From: a virus
Direction: 5' to 3' (one strand)
IMG/VR virus record: IMGVR_UViG_3300007541_000152
Location: 1-27,622 of that record
Length of the DNA stretch: 27,622 nucleotides
The notes below the pieces were generated by a model. That model was not told the origin of the DNA. It ran no database searches and saw only the letters and a program-made list of their open reading frames with translations. Below, one piece after another: positions 22,192 through 27,622 of this stretch (positions within the stretch are counted from its first letter, which is position 1; each line of letters opens with the position of its first letter). Position numbers and translations under genes: made by a program.

Positions 22192-22733
22192 AACAAGATA
22201 TACAGTTCATAGCAACAACTGTTGCTGGTATAACTGAACATATTAAAGATGTAGATGTGCGTAAAAAAGTCATTGGCCAAGCTAATGACTACGCACGTTT
22301 AAAAAAGTTTCCTGATAATAAAACGTTTTGGAGTAATGAACAATTAGATAGTTATTTACAAATGCTTGAAAAATTATCTGGTACAGATGAAGCTAAAATA
22401 CCTAGTGCTTTAGACCAAATGTCATTAAATGATAAGGTTAAAACACTTGTTGAAGCTGGTGTAGTAGAAGATATTACTCCAAATCCAGAATTATCTGGAA
22501 TAGTAAAGAAAGTAGTAAACAAAATGGAAGAACAGAAAAAATATCGTGATGACCTTAAATGTCCTTATTGTGGACAAATGGTATACGATAATCGTAACAG
22601 CAAAAGAAGTGAAGCATCACCTGATTTTGTTTGTTCAACAAATGACCCAGCTATATGCGGTGGACATTCAGGTAAATGGCGTAAGTCATGGTGGTTAAAG
22701 AACAGTGATTTACCTACAGAATGGGGTATTTAA
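22188..22733 (+). CDS. Zinc-ribbon protein of the recombination operon, 181 aa
   Basis: Starts in an ATGA overlap. The N-terminal ~115 residues are helical (TTVAGITEHIKDVDVRKKVIG and SALDQMSLNDKVKTLVEAG). The C-terminus has four ligands C125, C128 (CPYCGQ), C149 and C157 (CSTNDPAIC), a zinc ribbon, followed by a Trp-rich basic tail (KWRKSWWLKNS). This layout fits a single-stranded DNA-binding accessory factor. The family name is not recognised. It sits directly downstream of the annealing protein and paralogue pair. Confidence 0.75.
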   Translation: MKQDIQFIATTVAGITEHIKDVDVRKKVIGQANDYARLKKFPDNKTFWSNEQLDSYLQMLEKLSGTDEAKIPSALDQMSLNDKVKTLVEAGVVEDITPNPELSGIVKKVVNKMEEQKKYRDDLKCPYCGQMVYDNRNSKRSEASPDFVCSTNDPAICGGHSGKWRKSWWLKNSDLPTEWGI

Positions 22734-23005
22734 TGATACCTGAATACTTTAGAGGTATTAAAGTACCTGCATTTATCAAATCAAAATCTCAACTTATTGC
22801 ATGGGCATTTGAGGAGTTTATGGATGATGAACCAATTAGTAATTGGGAATTTGTTACAGAGCTATATAGCCATAGGTTTGGTGGAATAATACATAATCTT
22901 AGAGCAGAAGGTTATGAAATTACTACCTTACCTAGTAAAAAAAGAGGATTAGTACATTACTATTGTACTAAAGTTCCTTCAAAGAAAGCTGCTACTATTA
23001 GCTAA
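22733..23005 (+). CDS. Winged-helix-like protein, 90 aa
   Basis: The ATG at 22733 overlaps the preceding stop (TAATG); an in-frame ATG at 22721 lacks an SD. Residues about 35-62 (EPISNWEFVTELYSHRFGG then IIHNLRAEGYEITTL) match the pattern of the phage HTH family in which the recognition helix is followed by '(I/L)--LR--G--I' and a wing (HTH_39-like). A basic tail KVPSKKAATIS follows. Likely a small DNA-binding regulator. Its stop overlaps the endolysin start, so it may co-express with lysis. Confidence 0.7.
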   Translation: MIPEYFRGIKVPAFIKSKSQLIAWAFEEFMDDEPISNWEFVTELYSHRFGGIIHNLRAEGYEITTLPSKKRGLVHYYCTKVPSKKAATIS

Positions 23006-23460
23006 TGATAGAAGTAATTGTCGGCTGTTTGTTTCCTATGTTACTTACAGCCGATAACTTAAATGAAGTAATTGAATGTTATGATGTAAAACAAAACATA
23101 GAAGTTGTAGAACATCATGCACCTTTAGTTGCTGAGTATTTCGAAGAACCAGACATCTTACGTGCTTTAGGTGTTATTTATTGTGAAAGTACAGGAATAT
23201 CCACCGCAATAAATACAAATACAAATGGCACAAAAGATGTTGGTCTTTGGCAATTTAATGATGACACCTGGTATTGGTTAAAACCTAAGCTTGGTATAAT
23301 TAATTCTAGGACCAACACACGCACCGCTACTTTTGTCGCTGCGTGGTTGGTATATAATGATGGTTGGCATCATTGGAATAGCAGTAAGCAATGTTGGAAA
23401 GGAACTAACAATGAACGATTATATATACAGTTATCTAAAGAACAAACAACAACTCAATAA
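23005..23460 (+). CDS. Lysozyme-like endolysin (SLT/transglycosylase fold), 151 aa
   Basis: Cleaves peptidoglycan glycan strands. The fold signature is visible: E61 in VIYCESTGIS (catalytic Glu then Ser), GLWQFND at 80-86, and ATFVAAWLVYNDGWHHWNSS at about 108-127, as in transglycosylase/goose-lysozyme-like endolysins of phages. The first 16 residues are hydrophobic (IEVIVGCLFPMLL) and could act as a signal or signal-arrest sequence, though no basic N-terminal region is present. C60 and C130 could pair. Unusually, it is encoded in the plus-strand module while the holin is on the minus strand. The start overlaps the upstream stop (TAATG). Confidence 0.85.
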   Translation: MIEVIVGCLFPMLLTADNLNEVIECYDVKQNIEVVEHHAPLVAEYFEEPDILRALGVIYCESTGISTAINTNTNGTKDVGLWQFNDDTWYWLKPKLGIINSRTNTRTATFVAAWLVYNDGWHHWNSSKQCWKGTNNERLYIQLSKEQTTTQ

Positions 23461-23593
23461 ACCATTAGAGGAATTGTTTAATTATCTTTGCGAAGACTGT
23501 TCAAGTGCATTTGTAACAGATGTACCTTGGAATAAAAAATGTGAGAAATGTCACGATAATTACTTTAAGGACTTTGATGAAAGAGAAAATTGA
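23411..23593 (+). CDS. Zinc-ribbon microprotein, 60 aa
   Basis: The start at 23411 is set by AAAGGAACTAACA. The gene overlaps the endolysin by 50 nt in another frame. After a helical N-terminus (DYIYSYLKNKQQLNKPLEEL), residues 27-51 carry two CxxC knuckles (LCEDCSSAF and KCEKCHDN), a classic rubredoxin-like zinc ribbon. It ends DFDEREN. Such small ribbons in phages often bind RNA polymerase or nucleic acid, but the target is unknown. Confidence 0.75.
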   Translation: MNDYIYSYLKNKQQLNKPLEELFNYLCEDCSSAFVTDVPWNKKCEKCHDNYFKDFDEREN

Positions 23594-23774
23594 TATAGAT
23601 AAAATAAATATATTTACTAATCCTAAATTCATGAAAGTTTGGGGTAACCAATTTGTTCAAGCATGTGGTAGTGATACCTTTAATGTAGCACCTAACATGA
23701 TTAAATTAAGATTTCTTATGGACAAATTTGTTAAAGATTATAATTGGCACTTATCACAATTAGAGGAGGAATAA
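23577..23774 (+). CDS. Hypothetical protein, 65 aa
   Basis: The ATG at 23577 follows AAGGACTTTG and overlaps the zinc-ribbon gene by 17 nt. The frame stays open upstream, but without an SD. The product (MKEKIDIDKINIFTNPKFMK...) has an amphipathic N-terminus, an aromatic middle VWGNQFVQACGSD and a helical C-terminus ending LEEE, which doubles as the SD GAGGAGGAA for the next microgene. No family recognised. Confidence 0.65.
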   Translation: MKEKIDIDKINIFTNPKFMKVWGNQFVQACGSDTFNVAPNMIKLRFLMDKFVKDYNWHLSQLEEE

Positions 23775-23854
23775 TGTCACATCCAGTTCCAGGAATGGAA
23801 TATTTTTGTCAAGATTGTTTAATAGAAATAGAGGAAGGACATAGCTGTGAATAA
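23774..23854 (+). CDS. Cysteine microprotein, 26 aa
   Basis: A 26-codon frame starting in a TAATG overlap with an ideal SD. The product MSHPVPGMEYFCQDCLIEIE, then EGHSCE, has CxxC, a His and a last Cys, enough ligands for one zinc ion. The end GAGGAAGGA provides the SD of the GTG-started next gene. The strong SD on the way in argues for real translation. It resembles a minimal zinc knuckle. Confidence 0.6.
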   Translation: MSHPVPGMEYFCQDCLIEIEEGHSCE

Positions 23855-24395
23855 TTTTACAGATTATAGTACAAAAAATAATGTTGAATACGACCATAAT
23901 GATATTAGTCGTATAAAATTTAGAGAACAAACTAAAGAACTAGTTAAGTTAGCTAAAGATGTTGAAGTCTTTGGTGGCCGTAGGTTCTTAGGTTTAAATG
24001 CAAATGGTACTGAAGTATGGGTATCATATAAAATTGACAGAGATACTTTAAATTTAGAGCTATCAACTACACATGACTTAAATAGTATTGTAGAACTAGC
24101 ACCTAAAAGAGTAACAGTAGGTATAAATGAAGTTGCACCTAATGATTTGATGCAAGCACGAGCTACTGATACAGGAGCAGTAACACATAATACATTACGA
24201 TACATACAACGGCTTATAGACCTACCACAAGGAGTAGGTAGAGTTGAAGGTAGATGTAGTACGCAACTATTTATGTACGTATCTAACGCTATTTACGAAG
24301 GTAAATGGGGATTAGGTCAAAACAAAGTTAGATGGCGTGACATATTAGAAGCTTGGGACTTCCCATCAGGGCGATACTTTACAGTGTATGGCTAA
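23847..24395 (+). CDS. Hypothetical protein with GTG start, 182 aa
   Basis: GTG at 23847, eight bases overlapping the 26-aa gene, with GAGGAAGGA upstream; no nearby ATG fits the SD. The product has an N-terminal helical region (IKFREQTKELVKLAKD), a beta block (RRFLGLNANGTEVWVSYKID, then LNLELSTTHD) and a helical C-terminal half with THNTLRYIQRLIDLP and RDILEAWDFPSG. The last part could be a small winged-helix-like domain. No family is recognised. Its end overlaps the SET-domain gene by eight bases. Confidence 0.75.
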   Translation: MNNFTDYSTKNNVEYDHNDISRIKFREQTKELVKLAKDVEVFGGRRFLGLNANGTEVWVSYKIDRDTLNLELSTTHDLNSIVELAPKRVTVGINEVAPNDLMQARATDTGAVTHNTLRYIQRLIDLPQGVGRVEGRCSTQLFMYVSNAIYEGKWGLGQNKVRWRDILEAWDFPSGRYFTVYG

Positions 24396-24690
24396 ATACA
24401 GGCCATTACCTGCATATTTAACAATCAGACCTAGTTCTATAGACGGATTAGGTCTGTTTACTGTTAAAGATATTTCTAAAGGTACAAATATAGGACTTAC
24501 TCATGTCTTTTGTGACTGCACATTACAGATAATACGTACACCATTAGGTGGTTTTATCAATCATAGCAATACACCTAATTGTAAATTAAGTAAACTTAAT
24601 GGTTTTAATTACTTATGGACAACAGAAGACATACCAGCATATACAGAACTGACACTTAAATATACTATGTATAATCCAGAGGAGGAATAA
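24388..24690 (+). CDS. SET-domain protein (putative lysine methyltransferase), 100 aa
   Basis: Transfers methyl groups from S-adenosylmethionine to protein lysines, if active. The SET motifs are compactly arranged: SSIDGLGLFTVKDISKGTNI at residues 17-36 (the S-x-I-x-G-x-G-L-F block), FINHSNTPNC at 56-65 (the N-H-S pseudoknot element) and TTEDIPAYTELTLKYTMY at 78-95 (D-I-x-x-x-x-E-L-T-x-x-Y). C42, C44 and C65 might bind zinc. At 100 aa it is a minimal core without the pre-SET/post-SET regions. It is coupled by TAATG to a 37-aa lysine-rich peptide. Confidence 0.85.
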   Translation: MAKYRPLPAYLTIRPSSIDGLGLFTVKDISKGTNIGLTHVFCDCTLQIIRTPLGGFINHSNTPNCKLSKLNGFNYLWTTEDIPAYTELTLKYTMYNPEEE

Positions 24691-24803
24691 TGAAAAAATT
24701 ATACAAAATACTTAAATTAAAATATAAGTTTCGTAAATCAACTAAATATGAAAAAATAAAAATACAAAATAAAACTTACAAATTACCTGTTAAAAAATAC
24801 TAA
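24690..24803 (+). CDS. Lysine-rich microprotein, 37 aa
   Basis: A 37-codon frame starting in a TAATG overlap behind the perfect SD GAGGAGGAA at the end of the SET gene. The peptide MKKLYKILKLKYKFRKSTKY continues in the same style: 14 Lys, 1 Arg, 5 Tyr and only 1 Glu, giving a net charge near +14. It should bind DNA, RNA or membranes. Direct coupling to a lysine methyltransferase makes it a candidate substrate. Its stop overlaps the HNH start. Confidence 0.7.
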   Translation: MKKLYKILKLKYKFRKSTKYEKIKIQNKTYKLPVKKY

Positions 24804-25075
24804 TGAACAATCTATCAGAACTACGTGAACAAGCTCTTAAAAGGGCTAATTATGCCTGTGAGTGGGCATATTGTGGCGATAAAAATTGGTTAGAACTAGC
24901 ACACATATTAGGTATAGGTATGGGTGGTAGAGATAAACAAAGTAAATTTGATATTAATAATGTAGCTATCTTATGTAAATACCATCACGACATATATGAT
25001 GGTCGTAGACCTAATGGAAGTAAAAGAGCTTATAGAGATTTACTTATGGGTTTTTTAAAAAGAGAGCGTCAATAA
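24803..25075 (+). CDS. HNH endonuclease, 90 aa
   Basis: A metal-dependent DNA nuclease. C19 and C24 (YACEWAYCG), LAHILGIGMGGRD with H34, NNVAILCKYHHDIYDG with N52/N53, C58, H61 and H62 follow the zinc-stabilised HNH pattern. At 90 aa it is a minimal free-standing HNH. In many phages an HNH protein supports terminase-mediated packaging; those are usually next to terL, and this one is not, so a role in recombination or as a homing nuclease is also possible. Its start overlaps the stop of the lysine-rich gene. Confidence 0.85.
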   Translation: MNNLSELREQALKRANYACEWAYCGDKNWLELAHILGIGMGGRDKQSKFDINNVAILCKYHHDIYDGRRPNGSKRAYRDLLMGFLKRERQ

Positions 25076-25088
25076 ACACGTAATAAGG
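25071..25088 (+). promoter_or_regulatory. Diverged third copy of the 22-bp element at the convergent junction
   Basis: AATAAACACGTAATAAGG matches 15 of 18 positions of the block at 13000-13017. It straddles the HNH stop and fills the 13-bp gap between convergent genes. It may be a decayed promoter, an operator or chance similarity in AT-rich DNA. Confidence 0.3.
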
Positions 25089-25379
25089 TTATTTAGATTT
25101 TCTTTCTTGTTTAATACCTTTATAACCCATTCTAAAAGCTTCTTCTTGTGCAAGTAAACCTTTAGCAAACATTGTATCTGCGTATTTATAAGCACCTTCT
25201 TTAGTTGCTGCAGCAGCTTTAGCAAAGAATTTATCAGCTTTAGCTTCAAACATCTTAGATAAATGCATACTTTGTTTAGCACGCATACCAGATTCTAATC
25301 TTCCCATAGAAGCTGTATCAGAATATATAGAAGATTTTTTTTGTTGTATTACTTTTTCAGGGTCATCTATATATTTCAT
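25089..25379 (-). CDS. Hypothetical helical late protein, 96 aa
   Basis: The last gene of the right-hand minus block, with its start in a TAATG overlap at 25377-25381. The product is almost entirely helical and basic, with an Ala/Lys/Phe-rich repeat-like middle (KMFEAKADKFFAKAAAATKE, GAYKYADTMFAKGLLAQEEA) that could form a coiled coil. No membrane segment. It is unrecognised; co-transcription with the holin suggests a virion or lysis-associated role. Confidence 0.7.
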   Translation of the reverse strand: MKYIDDPEKVIQQKKSSIYSDTASMGRLESGMRAKQSMHLSKMFEAKADKFFAKAAAATKEGAYKYADTMFAKGLLAQEEAFRMGYKGIKQERKSK

Positions 25380-25609
25380 TATGGATTTAATTTTGTTCCT
25401 TGATTAGCTTGATTTCTATCTTCCCATACTTTAATTAAAGCATTTTTTAAATTTTCTTTAAACATAGCATTAGGTAATTTATTAGAACCTGTTGAAGGAT
25501 AATAAGGCATTTTTTCAGGTTGTTTAGGCATTATTTTTGCAACAGGTCTACGTTTAAGTTTTTTTCTAGGATAATCTCCACCACCTACAATTAAAGGTAC
25601 ATTACTCAT
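25379..25609 (-). CDS. Small basic hypothetical late protein, 76 aa
   Basis: The start is in a TAATG overlap with the holin stop. The N-terminal half is Pro/Lys/Arg-rich and likely disordered (GGGDYPRKKLKRRPVAK, then MPKQPEKMPYYPSTG). The C-terminal half holds one helix (FKENLKNALIKVWEDRNQ). It is highly basic, so DNA or RNA binding inside the particle is conceivable. No family assigned. Confidence 0.7.
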   Translation of the reverse strand: MSNVPLIVGGGDYPRKKLKRRPVAKIMPKQPEKMPYYPSTGSNKLPNAMFKENLKNALIKVWEDRNQANQGTKLNP

Positions 25610-25818
25610 TATTTACTCACTTTCTTATCTACGACTGCTAATTGTTTCTTAGCAAACTCTTTTATTACTACTAACGAAGCAGATGCACCTGATATTGCAG
25701 CAAGTTGTATTGCATTAATATCTACGCCTACTAATGGAGCAACTGTTAACGCACCTAAAAATGCTTGAACAAATGTCCATAATGTTTTTTCTAATACTAT
25801 TTTGTATTCATCTTTCAT
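25609..25818 (-). CDS. Holin, r1t-like, 69 aa
   Basis: Forms lesions in the inner membrane that release endolysin or trigger lysis. The pattern fits the phage r1t holin family: a charged N-terminus followed by E-K-T-L-W-T-F-V-Q-A-F (residues 10-20), a first hydrophobic segment (ALTVAPLVGV), a short polar turn and a second segment IQLAAISGASASLVVI (about 37-52), then a basic tail. GGAGG seven bases upstream of the ATG is contributed by the end of the 456-aa gene. The matching endolysin is on the other strand at 23005-23460. Confidence 0.75.
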   Translation of the reverse strand: MKDEYKIVLEKTLWTFVQAFLGALTVAPLVGVDINAIQLAAISGASASLVVIKEFAKKQLAVVDKKVSK

Positions 25819-27189
25819 TTAAGCCTCCGGTTTTTTACCATAGCCAGGTAACATGCCTAGCATTTCTTCTACTGTTTTCTTAGGTAATACCATACCACCA
25901 AATTGTTTACCTTTGAAAGTTCTAGATAATCCTTTTAATAAAGGACCAGCTGTAAATACAGATAATTTAGGTAAATCTTTTGGCTTACCTACATCACCAA
26001 ATCCTGCACTTCCACCACCAGGAACTTTTGTTGTAGGAGGTTGTACTTTAAATGGTGTACCTGTTTCTTGTATTATTTTTGCATCTGGAGATGGTACACC
26101 AGGTGTATAATTAGTAACTCCTGTAGTAGGTTCTACATAAGGTAAATTTTTTTGTAATGCTTTCTTTTGAGCATCAGTAAGGTCAGGTTTTTCTTCTGGA
26201 CGAGGACCTTTAACTCCCATAACTGTTTCAATACTAGTACTTTTAACTTCGCCAGTTTCAAAATCAAATTCTTTTTTACTCATAGATATTTGTTCTTCAG
26301 CTATTTGAGCTGCATATTCAGCACCTTGTTTTTTATATGCTTCTACAATTTGTGCATCAGATTTTAAACCACGTTCTAAAATATATTGACTTGCAGGTAT
26401 TTTACCTTTGAGTTCTTTTGATATTGGTTCACCAGTTTTAAAATTTGTTCCTAATTCAGTACCAATACGCATTTCTGGAACATTGTATTTAGTAGGAGAT
26501 TTATATTCTAAACCACCAGGTGTTTTTTTAGTTTCCATTGATACAGTTATATCTGAAACTGCTGTTGGTTTTACAGTTTTAGCAGCTGATTGTGGAGATT
26601 GTGCTGGTTCTGGACCAATAGTTGCAGCACTACCAGGTAAATTAGGGTCAATTTTTACTACACCATATTTGCCACTAGCAAGTCTTATACTTTCTTCTAT
26701 TTTTGGAACATCAGTTGTTAAATAAGGAGGTTTTTTTTGACCTTGAAAAGAAACTTTCATTGGACCTTCAGTTGTTCTAGCTTTAACTAAAGCTTCTTGA
26801 GCTGTTACTTCTACTGGTGTACCTAATGCTTTTAATTTAGCATCTAATGATTTTTGTACAGCAGCTTTTTCACCTTCTAAAAAATTATAAGTATCTATTA
26901 AACTTTGTTCATAATCAACAGCTTTTTTAACACCAGCAGCACTACGAGGTTGTGGAGGTGCAACTCTACCTTTAGAAGTTTCAATTGCTTTTTTTGCTTT
27001 TAATAATTGTTCATCAATAGACTTCAACATATCACGTTCTACAAATGTAGATTGAGATAAACTTTCTTGTGTAGTTGCATATTGTAGATAATCAGAAGAT
27101 GGGCCTTGTGTAGCAGAACCTTTTTTGCCACTAGACATACCACCTTTACCTTCTATTTCTTCAATATAATCTTGTATTGGGTCTGACAT
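25819..27189 (-). CDS. Disordered Pro/Lys/Gly-rich late protein, 456 aa
   Basis: The start is in a TAATG overlap with the DUF5675-like gene, with AGAAAGATA as weak SD. Composition is low-complexity: Pro, Lys, Gly, Thr and Ala dominate, there are few aromatics, and long stretches look unstructured. A helical part at residues about 50-150 (RDMLKSIDEQLLKAKKAI...) and one at about 270-310 interrupt this. The C-terminus has a small hydrophobic section (LSVFTAGPLLKGLSRTFKGK). There is no catalytic motif. A minor virion, internal or ejected protein is the simplest reading, from context only. Confidence 0.75.
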   Translation of the reverse strand: MSDPIQDYIEEIEGKGGMSSGKKGSATQGPSSDYLQYATTQESLSQSTFVERDMLKSIDEQLLKAKKAIETSKGRVAPPQPRSAAGVKKAVDYEQSLIDTYNFLEGEKAAVQKSLDAKLKALGTPVEVTAQEALVKARTTEGPMKVSFQGQKKPPYLTTDVPKIEESIRLASGKYGVVKIDPNLPGSAATIGPEPAQSPQSAAKTVKPTAVSDITVSMETKKTPGGLEYKSPTKYNVPEMRIGTELGTNFKTGEPISKELKGKIPASQYILERGLKSDAQIVEAYKKQGAEYAAQIAEEQISMSKKEFDFETGEVKSTSIETVMGVKGPRPEEKPDLTDAQKKALQKNLPYVEPTTGVTNYTPGVPSPDAKIIQETGTPFKVQPPTTKVPGGGSAGFGDVGKPKDLPKLSVFTAGPLLKGLSRTFKGKQFGGMVLPKKTVEEMLGMLPGYGKKPEA

Positions 27190-27622
27190 TATACTATCTT
27201 TCTGCTATCTAGTTTAGCAGATAATAATTGGACTTCACCACTTATCTCTTGTAATTTTTCCATAACATCTTTAGAACTAATTAAATCTGGTGGACTAGCA
27301 TTACTTGCTTCTAATGGTAACTTACCATCATAATCTATATATTTAACCTCTACATTTAAACCTGACTGAATAGCTGCTAATACACGTGGATATACAAGTT
27401 TATACGCACTTGTACTTGAACCTACAAACCCATCTTTTTTAACAAGATTACTTTCTTGCGAGTCACCTAGCAATAAACAACCAGCAGTATTTTCATCTGT
27501 GTTGCCTATATGCCATAAAATATATTCAAATCCTGGTACATCTAATACCCATATCATGCCTTTATGAAAGTCAGCACCAAACTTAGAAATGTATTTAGTA
27601 TGAAATCCACCTTCAGTACGTA
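27189..27622 (-). CDS. DUF5675-like protein, N-terminus off the right edge
   Basis: The internal ATG at 27557 is not the true start: the frame continues to the edge as RTEGGFHTKYISKFGADFHK, joining GMIWVLDVPGFEYILWHIG and NTDENTAGCLLLGD. This is the characteristic order of the DUF5675 family (G-G-F-H-x-x-Y, H-K-G-M, D-V-P-G-F, I-H/x-x-G-N-T-x-x-x-T-x-G-C-L-L-x-G), common in phage and prophage genomes; its biochemical role is not established. At least 144 residues are visible. After the domain comes a helical tail ending KLDSRKIV. Position at the head of a block containing a holin has suggested cell-wall or virion roles, but that is inference. Confidence 0.8.
   Translation of the reverse strand, partial: RTEGGFHTKYISKFGADFHKGMIWVLDVPGFEYILWHIGNTDENTAGCLLLGDSQESNLVKKDGFVGSSTSAYKLVYPRVLAAIQSGLNVEVKYIDYDGKLPLEASNASPPDLISSKDVMEKLQEISGEVQLLSAKLDSRKIV

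Noticed and set aside
23005-23030. Lipoprotein signal (IVGC) in the endolysin
   Set aside because: No basic N-terminal residues and the hydrophobic stretch before the Cys is too short.
23333-23576. Longer upstream starts for the 60-aa and 65-aa genes
   Set aside because: The extensions run far into preceding genes without SD, while good SDs precede 23411 and 23577.

Overview
This window looks like part of the genome of a tailed double-stranded DNA phage (or a prophage or assembled viral contig), not a cellular chromosome. It holds a large terminase, a portal, a giant virion-type protein and an r1t-like holin. It also has a recombination annealing protein, an HNH nuclease, a lysozyme-like endolysin and dozens of tiny, tightly packed genes with strong Shine-Dalgarno sites. 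Base composition is clearly AT-rich: codons ending in A or T dominate, and arginine is mostly AGA or CGT. The style resembles uncultured marine or freshwater phages of low-GC hosts. The r1t-type holin hints at a Gram-positive or actinobacterial host, but the sequence does not settle this. No tRNA, integrase, DNA polymerase, helicase, RNA polymerase or major capsid gene was recognised, so the window is probably an incomplete genome.

Layout. (1) 1-12079, minus strand, is a virion/packaging module read right to left: terminase large subunit with an extra zinc-finger/HTH N-terminus, portal, two small proteins, a 1982-aa giant protein, a 419-aa protein and a partial gene leaving the left edge. Most junctions are TAATG stop/start overlaps. 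(2) 12080-12695 is a 616-bp divergent control region with inverted and tandem repeats and a structured leader. (3) 12696-25075, plus strand, is the accessory/early module. It carries many small proteins (at least seven of 26-59 aa), an AAA ATPase + VWA pair (MoxR/CobS-CobT-like), an HTH protein with a metallophosphoesterase, and a Rad52-type annealing protein. These are followed by zinc-ribbon proteins, an endolysin, a SET-domain protein, a lysine-rich peptide and an HNH nuclease. (4) 25089-27622, minus strand, is a second late block converging on the early module: a DUF5675-like protein cut by the right edge, a disordered 456-aa protein, a holin and two small basic proteins.

The most distinctive content is RNA-level. 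At least seven of the plus-strand transcription/translation units begin with a hairpin 13-39 nt before the start codon. Three of these hairpins have unrelated stems but nearly the same nine-base loop (TACYTAYGT). One leader is a 29-bp helix with seven G-U pairs. Two intergenic regions (15866-16059 and 19144-19430) look like structured non-coding RNAs, and the second presents ACCTCCTTTC in a hairpin loop, which matches the anti-Shine-Dalgarno tail of 16S rRNA. Two near-identical 22-bp elements follow terminators and probably are promoters.

How the genes may work together (inference): with no replicase visible, the phage probably uses host replication proteins. A 70-aa protein ending in an SSB-like DFGDIPF tail could recruit them, and the annealing protein, metallophosphoesterase and HNH nuclease would process DNA for recombination and packaging. 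The SET-domain protein is translationally coupled to a 37-aa peptide with 14 lysines, a plausible enzyme-substrate pair.
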